From Cyclobacteriaceae bacterium (GTDB taxonomy: Bacteria > Bacteroidota > Bacteroidia > Cytophagales > Cyclobacteriaceae), in the NCBI GenBank assembly GCA_028278225.1, contig JANQEU010000069.1:248001-312000 (forward strand): a DNA stretch of 64,000 nt, written 5' to 3'. The notes below the pieces were generated by a model. It saw only the letters and a list, made by a program, of their open reading frames with translations, did not search any database and was not told the DNA's origin. The position numbers and the translations under genes were made by a program. Of the stretch, positions 7,386-15,201 are shown piece by piece (the stretch's first letter is position 1; every line of letters starts with the position of its first letter).

Positions 7386-9590
7386 TTGATCCGTTTTCTT
7401 GCCATATCAATATTACTGATACCTCTAATGGTCTCCTCCCAGGATTTCCTGCAGTTAGCGTACCTTCAAAATAGTCTGGATTTTGACGGAATTGTAAATG
7501 AATCGGAATGGCAGCATGTGGAGGGACTTCCGCTGGTACAGCATCAACCTGTGTTTGGTAAGGAGCCCACTGAAGAAACGGATATTTTCGTTGGATATGA
7601 TGACCAGTACCTATATCTGGCCGCCAGAATGTATTACAGGGACCCGGGAGATATGCAGAATACTACCAAAAAAAGAGATGCTATGGTAGGAAGTACGGAG
7701 TACCTCGGTCTGATCCTCGACACTTTTAACGACAATGAAAACGCCCTGGCGTTTTTCACTACTCCCGCCGGGTTGCGGTGGGATGGTACCGTATTTAATG
7801 ATGCCGAAGGCGAGATGCCGATAAACCTGAGCTGGAACACATTCTGGGATGTTAAAGTTGACCACACTGATTATGGCTGGCAGGCTGAGATGAGAATACC
7901 ATTCACCAGTTTGAGGTTTCAAAATATCGATCAAAACGTAACAATGGGAATGGCCGTTTGGCGATACATGCCCCACCTGAATGAAATGGTAATGTACCCC
8001 CCTATTTCCAATGACCTTGGCCCATGGGCGGCATGGAAGCCATCCCGCATGAAAAAGATACGCTTTGGTGATGTCAAACCGAAAAAACCTGTTTACGTGG
8101 CACCCTATATCCTTGGCGGGGTCCAGGAAGAAAACCTGCTGAACGAAGCTGAAACTGACTATGACCGGAAAAAGAATAATCAATTGAACGGAGGACTGGA
8201 CCTGAAGCACAGCTTTTCCAGCAACCTCACGATGGATGTAACGGTCAACCCCGATTTCGCGCAGGTAGAGGTGGACGACCAGCAGGTCAACCTTACAAGG
8301 TTTTCACTTTTCTTTCCTGAGAAACGACTTTTTTTCCAGGAGAGATCCAGTGTCTTTGATTTCAATTTTGGTGGAGAAAACCGGCTGTTTTACAGTCGTA
8401 AAATTGGCATTGAGGAAGAAGATCAGATTGACATTTACGGTGGCGTCCGCCTTGTGGGCAGAGTTGGTGGAATGGATTTTGGCCTGCTCGATATGCAGAC
8501 GGCTGATCAAAAAGGGATCCCCTCTACCAACTATGGCGTCATCCGGGCAAGAAAACAGGTCATCAACCCATTTTCTTATGTGGGAGGAATGGTTACAAAC
8601 AAAATTGCCACAAATGGAAATTACAACACCAATGTGGGCGCCGATGGCGTTTTCCGGATCACAACGAACGATTACATCACTATAAACTACGCACAATCCT
8701 ATTACAACGATACTACTGCGGCCCTGTTTACATTGGATGATTCGAAATTGAGAATTGGATTTTCAAACAGGATCATCAGGGGATTCGGATATAACCTGAG
8801 TCTTTCGATGGTAGGCAAAGACTACAATCCCGAAATGGGATTTGAAAGAAGAGAAGACTATTACCGGTGGGGTAACCGGGTACAATGGGGGTGGGTCCCG
8901 TCCGAAAATTCCAAACTGCTCAATCACAATGCTTCGATCAGGTTTTACGAGGTTCGCAAGAACGGAACAAATAAGATTGAGTCCGCTCAATATGGCCCCG
9001 GATGGCAGTTCAATGGTAAATCAGGTTACTTTGGTGATTTCTCCTATACCTACAACATTGAGAATCCCACTGATACATTTTCACTGTCCAACGAAGCTTA
9101 TGTACTCGCCGGCAGATATGATTTTTCGTCCGTGAATTTCATTCTCGCAACACCCTTTAATTACATTTTTAATGTGATCAATTCTCTAACATTCGGAGAA
9201 TTCTTTGATGGCAACCAGGTGGTACTGAGTGTGTCACCGGGTATGAGAATGGGTCCTTCCTTTGAGTGGGAGGTCAACTATCTGTACAACAGGATCAAAT
9301 TCCCAGACAGGGATCAGGAGTTCGTTGTCCATCTTGGACGCGTTCGTGCTACTTACATGTTCAGCACGAAATTGTCCCTTTCAGCCTTCGTTCAGCATAC
9401 CACGGAAGATCATTTTACCATTGGAAATTTTAAGCTGAGGTACAACCCCAGGGAAGGCAATGATCTGTTCATCGTTTATAACAACGGCATCAATTCGGAC
9501 CGGCACAGGGAGATACCTCACTTACCACGCATGGACAGCCGGACATTGGTATTGAAATATACTTATACGTTTGTGCTTTCCAGAAGGTAA
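7386..9590 (+). CDS. DUF5916 outer-membrane protein with CBM9-like N-terminal domain
   Basis: A 734-residue exported protein. The TTG at 7386 is chosen because an in-frame TAA lies just upstream (7377) and the next in-frame ATG would cut the signal peptide (MIRFLAISILLIPLMVSSQ). Residues about 25-220 form a carbohydrate-binding-family-9-like beta-sandwich (LDFDGIVNESEW, DIFVGYDDQYLYLAARMY, STEYLGLILDTFND). The remainder is the DUF5916 domain (VTVNPDFAQVEVDDQQVNLT, FPEKRLFFQERSSVFDF), predicted as an outer-membrane beta-barrel and ending in YTYTFVLSRR. The family is common in Cytophagales; binding of a carbohydrate is inferred from the CBM9-like part only. Confidence 0.9.
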   Translation: MIRFLAISILLIPLMVSSQDFLQLAYLQNSLDFDGIVNESEWQHVEGLPLVQHQPVFGKEPTEETDIFVGYDDQYLYLAARMYYRDPGDMQNTTKKRDAMVGSTEYLGLILDTFNDNENALAFFTTPAGLRWDGTVFNDAEGEMPINLSWNTFWDVKVDHTDYGWQAEMRIPFTSLRFQNIDQNVTMGMAVWRYMPHLNEMVMYPPISNDLGPWAAWKPSRMKKIRFGDVKPKKPVYVAPYILGGVQEENLLNEAETDYDRKKNNQLNGGLDLKHSFSSNLTMDVTVNPDFAQVEVDDQQVNLTRFSLFFPEKRLFFQERSSVFDFNFGGENRLFYSRKIGIEEEDQIDIYGGVRLVGRVGGMDFGLLDMQTADQKGIPSTNYGVIRARKQVINPFSYVGGMVTNKIATNGNYNTNVGADGVFRITTNDYITINYAQSYYNDTTAALFTLDDSKLRIGFSNRIIRGFGYNLSLSMVGKDYNPEMGFERREDYYRWGNRVQWGWVPSENSKLLNHNASIRFYEVRKNGTNKIESAQYGPGWQFNGKSGYFGDFSYTYNIENPTDTFSLSNEAYVLAGRYDFSSVNFILATPFNYIFNVINSLTFGEFFDGNQVVLSVSPGMRMGPSFEWEVNYLYNRIKFPDRDQEFVVHLGRVRATYMFSTKLSLSAFVQHTTEDHFTIGNFKLRYNPREGNDLFIVYNNGINSDRHREIPHLPRMDSRTLVLKYTYTFVLSRR

Positions 9591-9642
9591 GGAAATGGAA
9601 TGTGGACGACGCAGTTATTTATCCCGTTGATTGGTCAGGAGT

Positions 9643-10773
9643 TTAAGGATTATTCCCTTCAGCCGATTTTATGAGCAAGTAATTCGTACTCCGCCCACCT
9701 TCCAGCGCTTTTTCCAGGATACCTTTCGAGATCAGTTCATTAATATCGCGGCCTGCCGTGTCCTGGGAGCACTTATTTATTTTAGCCCACTTTGAAGACG
9801 TAAGTTTTCCCTCAAACCCGTCAAAAAGCATATTGATCATCCTGATCTGCCGGTCGTTCAAAACAACCTGCGCATGTTCATCCCAGAAAGCCGCTTTGTC
9901 CAACACGTTGGATAAGGTTTCAGCAGAGTTATCCAAAGCCCTTTCAAGGCATCCCAGAAACCACCTGATCCAGGCTGTTATATCCAGACTGTTTTGCTGC
10001 GTTTTTTCAAGGATCTCATAATATTGTTTTTGTTCCCGTCTGATCTGTGACGACATGCTGTAAAAGCGCTGATCAGTTTCATCCGCTCTGGCCAGTTGCA
10101 TATCCGCAATAGCCCTGGCTATTCTGCCATTACCATCCTCAAAGGGGTGTACGGTCACAAACCACAAATGTGCAATAGCTGCCCTGAGTACAGCGTCAGT
10201 TTCTTTATCGGTGTTGAACCGGTGAATGAACCGGGCCATCATTTCTTCAATCACCTCCGCATCGGGGGCTTGAAAGTGAACCCGTTCTTTTCCCAGTGGT
10301 CCCGATATTACCTGCATGGGGTCATCTTTCGGATTGTCCCTCCAATTGCCCACTACTATCTTCAGCATGCCGCTCCGGCCTGTCGGGAATAGTGCAGCAT
10401 GCCAGTTAAATAAACGATCTTTAGATAGTTTCTCCCGGTAATTTTGGGTGGCATCCAGCATCATTTCCACCACACCATCCACATGCCGCTCAGAGGGGAT
10501 CAATCCTCCTACGTCCATACCCAGCCTTCTGGCTATTGATGATCTTACCTGATCTCTATCCAGTATTTCTCCCTCTATCTCACTGGACTTGATGACATCC
10601 GCGGTAAGCGTTTTTAGATTGGCTTCTTCTCTCAACCTGAACCCCAATCCTTCCATTCTACCAATAAGCCGCCCCTGTTTATGACGAACCCTTATCAGCT
10701 TTTCCATGATCTTGTCGTCATCCCAGGTAAACTCCGGCCACTTTTCGGATTGATATATATATATTCTCCGCAT
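9643..10773 (-). CDS. Fic family protein (DUF4172-Fic-winged helix)
   Basis: A 376-residue Fic-domain enzyme predicted to transfer AMP (or another nucleotide moiety) from a nucleotide donor to a hydroxyl side chain of a target protein. The core motif HPFEDGNGR is complete at residues 209-217, so His209 and the anion-binding glycines are present. The autoinhibitory motif S-x-x-x-E-G is also present at 63-68 (SSEIEG), making this a class II Fic protein held inactive by its own N-terminal helix. An N-terminal DUF4172-like block comes first, and the C-terminus (about 305-370) looks like a winged helix (KLTSSKWAKINKC, RDINELISKGILEK), suggesting DNA binding. The start codon lies inside a TATGCGGAGAATA box repeated in its promoter, so autoregulation is plausible. 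No separate antitoxin gene is adjacent. Confidence 0.93.
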   Translation of the reverse strand: MRRIYIYQSEKWPEFTWDDDKIMEKLIRVRHKQGRLIGRMEGLGFRLREEANLKTLTADVIKSSEIEGEILDRDQVRSSIARRLGMDVGGLIPSERHVDGVVEMMLDATQNYREKLSKDRLFNWHAALFPTGRSGMLKIVVGNWRDNPKDDPMQVISGPLGKERVHFQAPDAEVIEEMMARFIHRFNTDKETDAVLRAAIAHLWFVTVHPFEDGNGRIARAIADMQLARADETDQRFYSMSSQIRREQKQYYEILEKTQQNSLDITAWIRWFLGCLERALDNSAETLSNVLDKAAFWDEHAQVVLNDRQIRMINMLFDGFEGKLTSSKWAKINKCSQDTAGRDINELISKGILEKALEGGRSTNYLLIKSAEGNNP

Positions 10774-10861
10774 AATATGCGGTAAATATATGAATTATTC
10801 TCCGCACGACCAATATATTCTCCGCATAACATGCGTAGAAAATAAAGATAATCTCCGCATA
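10762..10861 (-). promoter_or_regulatory. Four TATTCTCCGCATA boxes upstream of and overlapping the fic start
   Basis: Copies lie at 10762-10774, 10796-10807 (ending CACG), 10816-10828 and 10849-10861 (TAATCTCCGCATA). In the gene's orientation the box reads TATGCGGAGAATA, and the first copy contains the fic ATG (10773-10771). The first copy also forms a small palindrome, CCGCAT-AAT-ATGCGG. The same 12-mer recurs at 14079-14090. The arrangement suggests a multi-site operator, possibly bound by the winged helix of Fic itself. Confidence 0.6.
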
Positions 10862-10910
10862 GCGCTTGTTCATGAGGATGGTATCCCACAATTTTTGATG
10901 TCATTTGTAA

Positions 10911-10948
10911 AATTAGTCCATATGGACTAATTTAGTCCGGGTGGACTA
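10911..10948 (+). promoter_or_regulatory. Tandem TetR-type operators before the TetR gene
   Basis: A perfect 22-bp palindrome, AATTAGTCCATATGGACTAATT (10911-10932), has the core TAGTCC-ATAT-GGACTA. It is followed by a second copy with the same 6-bp arms and 4-bp spacer, TAGTCC-GGGT-GGACTA (10933-10948), centres 19 bp apart. Both lie just 6 bp before the start codon of the TetR gene at 10955. This is the classic position for autorepression and very probably controls the whole downstream operon. Confidence 0.75.
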
Positions 10949-10954
10949 GCAGCC

Positions 10955-11617
10955 ATGAAGACAAAAGACAAAATTGTAAACGCATCAATCAGGCTTTTCA
11001 ACAAGTTCGGAATTATGCAGGTCTCTCTCAGACAAATTGCCTCTGAGGTCAAAATCAGCCACAGCAATCTTGCCTATCACTACCGGAGCAAGAATGAAAT
11101 ACTTCACGAGATCTACACACGGATGGACAATGAAATGTCCGACGCAATATTCCCGGAAGGAGACCATTCTCTCGAACACTATCACAAACTATTGAAACGT
11201 ATCAGTGATTTCCAAAAGCAGCATAAGTTCTTTTATATGGACCTCTTATCGATTGCCCGTGAATATCCCGAGGTCATCCGGCGATACAGAAATACAATTT
11301 CCAAAAGGAGCGAAGAGTATGATGAACTAATCAGACATTTCATCACAAAGGGTCTTGTCAAAGCCGAAGAGGAGAATGGATTTTACAAGTCGCTATTTCA
11401 CTCCATTTGGGTGATGTCCACCTTCTGGTTGCAGCAGAGAAAGATACTTGGCGAATCTCACAACCTGATCAGCTCAGGCAGTGATATCAAACATGTATGG
11501 GAAATCCTGTTGCCTCATCTAACGCGAGATGGACTAAAAGAATACAGGTCATTCATCGATGAAGGAATTCCCGGAACTCGCCCGATCCAAAAAATGTACT
11601 TGAGTCAACTTAATTGA
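10955..11617 (+). CDS. TetR/AcrR family transcriptional regulator
   Basis: A 220-residue repressor with the TetR helix-turn-helix at the N-terminus: TKDKIVNASIRLFNKFG, then VSLRQIASEVKISHSNLAYH and YRSKNEILHEIY. The C-terminal two thirds are an all-helical ligand-binding domain with no recognisable subfamily. The gene is preceded by two palindromic operators and followed at 7 bp by a GNAT gene, then by a crotonase and a ThiF-like gene on the same strand. The likely inducer is a metabolite of that pathway, perhaps an acyl-CoA given the crotonase, but this is inference. Confidence 0.92.
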   Translation: MKTKDKIVNASIRLFNKFGIMQVSLRQIASEVKISHSNLAYHYRSKNEILHEIYTRMDNEMSDAIFPEGDHSLEHYHKLLKRISDFQKQHKFFYMDLLSIAREYPEVIRRYRNTISKRSEEYDELIRHFITKGLVKAEEENGFYKSLFHSIWVMSTFWLQQRKILGESHNLISSGSDIKHVWEILLPHLTRDGLKEYRSFIDEGIPGTRPIQKMYLSQLN

Positions 11618-11624
11618 TCACTTT

Positions 11625-12134
11625 ATGGAACAAGCCACGGACACTGAAAGCATTACCATCAGGACTGAGATAAGACCGGGTGATATGGGTTTTATTACTT
11701 ATCTCCATGGCATCCTTTATGATCGGGAATATGGTTATGACTACAACTTCGAAAGATACGTGGCGGTTGGCTTCAACGAATTTCTGGAGCACTACGACGA
11801 AAGGAAAGATCGAATGTGGATCGTTGAAGATGGTGGAAAGATTGTGGGATCGGTCCTGATTATGGGAAGGTCGGGTGAAGTCGCACAGCTTCGTTATTTC
11901 ATTCTGCTACCTAAGTATAGGGGCCGTGGTTTGGGTAAGAAAATGATGAAGCTGGCCATGGATTTTTGCAAATCTGCAGGTTACAAATCCGTATATCTGT
12001 GGACAACAGAGGAGCTTCATGCGGCCGCTCACCTTTATACCCTGTTCGGATTCAAAAAAACGCGACAGGTAGCATCCAGTCATTGGGGTAAGGAGGTGGT
12101 AGAAGAATGTTATGATACTGTACTCACGGATTAA
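11625..12134 (+). CDS. GNAT family N-acetyltransferase
   Basis: A 169-residue acyl-CoA-dependent acetyltransferase. GNAT motif A is visible as ILLPKYRGRGLGKKMM, with the pyrophosphate-binding R-G-R-G-L-G at about 99-104, preceded by the strand GGKIVGSVLIM and followed by motif B (AAHLYTLFGFKKT). The acceptor is unknown; the tail HWGKEVVEECYDTVL resembles GNAT domains found fused to MarR regulators. It begins 7 bp after the TetR stop, so it belongs to that operon. The predicted location is the cytoplasm. Confidence 0.9.
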   Translation: MEQATDTESITIRTEIRPGDMGFITYLHGILYDREYGYDYNFERYVAVGFNEFLEHYDERKDRMWIVEDGGKIVGSVLIMGRSGEVAQLRYFILLPKYRGRGLGKKMMKLAMDFCKSAGYKSVYLWTTEELHAAAHLYTLFGFKKTRQVASSHWGKEVVEECYDTVLTD

Positions 12135-12196
12135 AAATGGCAGAATTTGTAAAGCTTCACGGATCACAAAGAAGAACTTAAAATAAAAATTGAACG

Positions 12197-12952
12197 ATGA
12201 ATCTAACCTCAGTTTCCATAACAGGACCGGTCGCAACCATGTACTTGGACAAAGCTCCAACCAATCCCCTGGACAATATGATGGTGAACGAATTGTCCCA
12301 ATCTCTGTCAACCCTAGAGAAAGAAGAAGGAGTTACATCAGTTATTCTAACCAGCTCCAATGACAAGATATTCTCATTTGGCTTTAATCTTCCTGAACTC
12401 ATCGAACTCGACCGGCCGGATTTCGAGGCATTCTTTGAAAACTTCAATAAACTGTGCATTCAGTTATACACATTTCCCAAGCCACTATTGGCATCAGTGA
12501 ACGGCTATGCGATCGCCGGAGGTTGTATTCTTGCCTTGTGCTGCGACTACAGATTGGTTGCTTCGGGGAAAAATTTGATGGGTCTCAATGAAGTGAAATT
12601 GGGAGTACCTGTTCCCTGGACGGCAACTGTTATTTTACGGGAACTATTGGGAAAACGCTTAACTGAGCAGATGTTGCTATCCGGAAGGCTCTATTCTCCG
12701 TCGCAATTGCTGCAAAATGGAATTGCGGATGAATTGTGCAATCCGGAGGATTTGAAGGAGATATCCGTTGAGAGGGCCATTGAATTTGGTTCCTGCCTGA
12801 ATGCCGCATATAGGGATATGAAAAGAGAACTTAGGCAAAAAGTTGTCAATTCGATCATGGATGGGGTCCGGGAACATGATAAAAGATTCATTGACCTCTG
12901 GTATTCAGAGGAGGCACAAGAGCTATTAAAGGAAGCGGCTAAAAAGTTCTAG
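12197..12952 (+). CDS. Crotonase family protein, delta3-delta2-enoyl-CoA isomerase-like
   Basis: A 251-residue crotonase-fold enzyme. The two oxyanion-hole segments are present as FSFGFNL (59-65, the usual FSAGADL region) and GYAIAGG (103-109). The segment CDYRLVASGKNLMGLNEVKL closely follows mitochondrial ECI1/DCI-type isomerases (GLNE...LG), placing Glu132 as the candidate catalytic acid. This favours isomerisation of 3-enoyl- to 2-enoyl-CoA in beta-oxidation of unsaturated acids over hydration. It is separated by 62 bp from the GNAT gene, and its stop codon directly abuts the ThiF-like start. Substrate chain length cannot be read from the sequence. Confidence 0.85.
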   Translation: MNLTSVSITGPVATMYLDKAPTNPLDNMMVNELSQSLSTLEKEEGVTSVILTSSNDKIFSFGFNLPELIELDRPDFEAFFENFNKLCIQLYTFPKPLLASVNGYAIAGGCILALCCDYRLVASGKNLMGLNEVKLGVPVPWTATVILRELLGKRLTEQMLLSGRLYSPSQLLQNGIADELCNPEDLKEISVERAIEFGSCLNAAYRDMKRELRQKVVNSIMDGVREHDKRFIDLWYSEEAQELLKEAAKKF

Positions 12953-14059
12953 ATGAACACTATCCATTCATTTGCCGCGTTCAATCACTTTTTAAATTCG
13001 GTAAATCCGCGGTCTGACTGGGAGCCTTTTCTGTTCACAACCGGAATGGAGGACCTGAGCGCACTGAAGAGACTCATTAGAAGTCGTGATATTGTTTTGA
13101 CCGACCAAATTGAATATCAATTAACGGAGCTTGCCAAAATCAGATTTCCTTCGGAAGATCATCCATCAACCAGAGAGGAGTTTCTAATGCATTTAAGAAA
13201 TGAGTACCGGTCGATGATGTGCTATGGAAACTGGGCCTATCTCTCCTGGAAAAACACATTGGTCCACCTGTTGCCGGAAAATGTATATCTGGAAGTGATC
13301 ACGAACCGCAATCAAAACAAAATAAGCGGTGATGAGCAATTAGAACTTCGGAAAAAGAAGGTCGGCGTAATAGGTCTTTCCGTGGGTGCGGAAGCTGCGA
13401 TAACGATCGCTCAGGAAAACTTGTGCGGAGAGCTTCGAATCGCCGATTTTGATATACTGGATCTTTCAAACCTCAACAGGATCAGTGCCGGAGTTGATGA
13501 GCTGGGTTTGTCCAAAACGCTAATTGCAGCAAGAAAAATCAAAAGCATGAATCCTTACCTCAACCTTGAACTGTTCGATAATGGCGTAAACGAGAATAAT
13601 ATGGATGAATTTCTTAAAGATCTGGATCTGGTGGTTGAGGAGTGTGATGACCTCCTATTGAAATACAGAATTCGTGAAGAAGCAAAAAGAAGAAAGATTA
13701 ACTTGGTCTACACAGCAGACGAAAGAGGATTTTTTAGTTTGGAGCCATATCAATACGAAGGAGGTCTGAAGCCGTTCCATGGGCTTCTGGGTAAAACCCC
13801 CAGGCCGAGAGAAGAATATGCCGACACCCGGGATTTTATGAAGGCGTTATGTGGATGGCTGGGTGGATGGGAAAATATTTCTCCGGAATCCAGGGCTTCC
13901 GTAATGGAAATAGGCAGGTCGCTTTGCGGTTATCCTCAGCTCGCCAGTGAGGCGAGGTTAGCTGCCGCGCAGGTTGGCCATTTCGCCCGCAGGCTGTTAC
14001 TTGGCGAAAAGCTTAATTCCCATTATGGCAATACAGAATTTCCCTTGTTCAGCACATAG
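12953..14059 (+). CDS. ThiF/E1-like adenylating protein
   Basis: A 368-residue protein with an E1-like (ThiF/MoeB) Rossmann core in the middle. It has a glycine-rich loop VGVIGLSVGAEAA (about 137-149), the acidic and ATP-contacting stretch IADFDILDLSNLNR (163-176), Lys188 in GLSKTLIAARKIKSMNP and EECDD around 218. These family members adenylate a C-terminal glycine of a ubiquitin-like protein or a carboxylate. The first 130 residues are a helical extension and the last 100 contain possible active-site cysteines (ALCGWLGG, SLCGYP). The layout recalls Rv1355c-type ThiF proteins but lacks a nitroreductase-like domain. No ubiquitin-like partner is adjacent. It abuts the isomerase gene with no gap, indicating a tight operon. 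Confidence 0.83.
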   Translation: MNTIHSFAAFNHFLNSVNPRSDWEPFLFTTGMEDLSALKRLIRSRDIVLTDQIEYQLTELAKIRFPSEDHPSTREEFLMHLRNEYRSMMCYGNWAYLSWKNTLVHLLPENVYLEVITNRNQNKISGDEQLELRKKKVGVIGLSVGAEAAITIAQENLCGELRIADFDILDLSNLNRISAGVDELGLSKTLIAARKIKSMNPYLNLELFDNGVNENNMDEFLKDLDLVVEECDDLLLKYRIREEAKRRKINLVYTADERGFFSLEPYQYEGGLKPFHGLLGKTPRPREEYADTRDFMKALCGWLGGWENISPESRASVMEIGRSLCGYPQLASEARLAAAQVGHFARRLLLGEKLNSHYGNTEFPLFST

Positions 14060-14078
14060 TCTTCTCCTCACAATCACA

Positions 14079-14090
14079 TATTCTCCGCAT
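14079..14090. promoter_or_regulatory. Fifth TATTCTCCGCAT box
   Basis: TATTCTCCGCAT at 14079-14090 is identical to the boxes in front of fic, 3.3 kb away. It lies in the 74-bp gap between the ThiF-like stop and the chosen start (14134) of the next gene, 43 bp upstream of that start. This suggests the exported-protein gene is controlled by the same factor as fic. Confidence 0.5.
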
Positions 14091-14133
14091 GATACCGGAA
14101 CAGAAGCATGACCCTCCCGTTAATAATGAATGT

Positions 14134-14712
14134 ATGTCGAGGATAACTGTAAATTTATTGTTCGCTTTCCTGAACATGGCTGTTTATGCCCAGACTCCCA
14201 ATTACCTGGCAATTGATATACGTCTTGGGGATGTTGAAAAAGGTGAAAGGGTGATCTCATTCGTCCGGCTCTTTCCTGAAGGTCATGAATTTGCCGAGGG
14301 TCACGAGTTTCCTACAGCTTCATATTTGCATATTAGTGAGGTTGAAAGTCTTCTTCATTTGGATTCCTTACTGGGCTGGAACCTGTATTCCACACTTTAT
14401 AGGCATCCCTCATACCCAGCCAGAGATTGGCAATTTTCACCTTTTAGCGAAAGCCCGACAGAAATAATAAGGAGTCTGAAAGCTGTTCAGGGACCTTACC
14501 CGCCCCCGATTGCAGGGCTTAAGTTATTGGCTTTTGTCGATCTAAACCCGGTGGTACTCATCTTTGATTTCAGAGGTGTTTCGCTACAATCTCGTAATAT
14601 GTCAAGGGCAGTGTCCGGTGGTCTTGATATATCCCGGTCTGAATTCGATAGTCTGATAAACCGGGCTATCCATAATGCTGAGCTCCCCTCCGCCATACTG
14701 TTGTGGCAATAG
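14134..14712 (+). CDS. Exported protein of unknown function
   Basis: The start at 14134 is preferred over the in-frame ATG at 14089 because it begins a good signal peptide (MSRITVNLLFAFLNMAVYAQ, cleavage after about residue 20). The upstream alternative adds 15 charged residues before it and would start inside the TATTCTCCGCAT box. The mature protein (about 170 residues) is acidic, with a local duplication EGHEFAEGHEF. I see no known domain. It stands between the TetR operon and the GIY-YIG array and carries a fic-type box in its promoter region. Confidence 0.6.
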   Translation: MSRITVNLLFAFLNMAVYAQTPNYLAIDIRLGDVEKGERVISFVRLFPEGHEFAEGHEFPTASYLHISEVESLLHLDSLLGWNLYSTLYRHPSYPARDWQFSPFSESPTEIIRSLKAVQGPYPPPIAGLKLLAFVDLNPVVLIFDFRGVSLQSRNMSRAVSGGLDISRSEFDSLINRAIHNAELPSAILLWQ

Positions 14713-14731
14713 ACATTGATTTCGATCCTTG

Positions 14732-14891
14732 TGGAAGTTAATTTTCGTCAGACCTTTTGAAATGAAGTCAGAAGCATTGAAATTTGAGAGATATTTAAAA
14801 TCCTCAAGAAATAAGGATTTCATTAGAAGAAACGACAAAGAGTTTTTTCTTCGGGATGTGGCGTCCCGACATGTCGGGATTAGCGCACCAC
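14732..14891 (+). pseudogene. 5'-truncated GIY-YIG gene copy A
   Basis: Begins abruptly at TGGAAGTTAATTTTCG within what is codon 44 (Trp) of the intact copies and keeps the same frame (WKLIFVRPFEMKSEAL, then FERYLKS) to the unit end. The N-terminal half with the GIY-YIG tyrosines, the arginine and the histidine is missing, so no active nuclease can be made. The metal-binding Glu in FER remains. The sequence before 14732 is unrelated, so the 5' part was lost or never copied. Confidence 0.85.
14852..14891 (+). pseudogene. Displaced tRNA-Pro 5' half, copy 1
   Basis: CGGGATGTGGCG (14852-14863) equals nt 1-12 and TAGCGCACCAC (14881-14891) equals nt 22-32 of the intact tRNA at 15432. Between them, the nine D-loop bases CAGTCCGGT are replaced by 17 bases containing the perfect palindrome TCCCGACATGTCGGGA (14864-14879). 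It ends in the 5' strand of the anticodon stem and is followed by the start codon of GIY-YIG copy B after one base. It cannot form a tRNA. Confidence 0.85.
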
Positions 14892-14892
14892 A

Positions 14893-15201
14893 ATGTACTT
14901 CATTTACATAATTGAGTCTCTCAAAGACAAGTCCTGGTATTATGGTTTTAGCAAAAACCCTCAAAAAAGACTTATGTTCCACAATGAGGGTAAAAGCAGG
15001 TACTCCAAAACCAAAATACCCTGGAAGTTAATTTTCGTCAGACCTTTTGAAATGAAGTCAGAAGCATTGAAATTTGAGAGATATTTGAAATCCTCAAGAA
15101 ATAAGGATTTTATCAGGAGAAGCTACAAAGAGTTTTTTCTTCGGGATGTGGCGTCCCGACATGTCGGGATTAGCGCACCACAATGTACTTTATCTATATA
15201 A
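14893..15201 (+). CDS. GIY-YIG nuclease, copy B
   Basis: A 102-residue single-domain GIY-YIG endonuclease of the small UvrC-N/UPF0213-like type. Visible residues are the tyrosines Y5 (MYFIYII) and Y17 (WYYGFS), R26 and H30 in QKRLMFHNEG and the metal-binding Glu62 in ALKFERYLKS. After residue 83 the frame runs through the displaced tRNA 5' half with its palindrome (RDVASRHVGISAPQC), then 19 bp into copy C, out of frame, before stopping. This C-terminus therefore differs from copy C and is probably an unselected tail. It is about 97% identical to copy C by eye over the shared part, so duplication is recent. Confidence 0.8.
   Translation: MYFIYIIESLKDKSWYYGFSKNPQKRLMFHNEGKSRYSKTKIPWKLIFVRPFEMKSEALKFERYLKSSRNKDFIRRSYKEFFLRDVASRHVGISAPQCTLSI
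15142..15181 (+). pseudogene. Displaced tRNA-Pro 5' half, copy 2
   Basis: Same structure as the copy at 14852: tRNA nt 1-12 (15142-15153), the 17-base insert with TCCCGACATGTCGGGA (15154-15169), then nt 22-32 (15171-15181), followed by the ATG of GIY-YIG copy C at 15183. The identity of the two displaced halves, including the palindrome, shows that one arose by duplication of the other. Confidence 0.85.

Noticed and set aside
7611..8210. 199-codon minus-strand frame opposite the DUF5916 gene
   Set aside because: Shadow frame caused by codon composition of the sense gene; no domain features.
10695..10904. Small minus-strand open frame with repeated LCGEYI motifs
   Set aside because: It is a translation of the TATGCGGAGAATA repeats in the fic promoter and overlaps the fic start in another frame.
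12953..14059. Bil/CBASS-type ubiquitin-like conjugation system
   Set aside because: Only an E1-like protein is present; no E2, JAB peptidase or ubiquitin-like gene lies in the operon.
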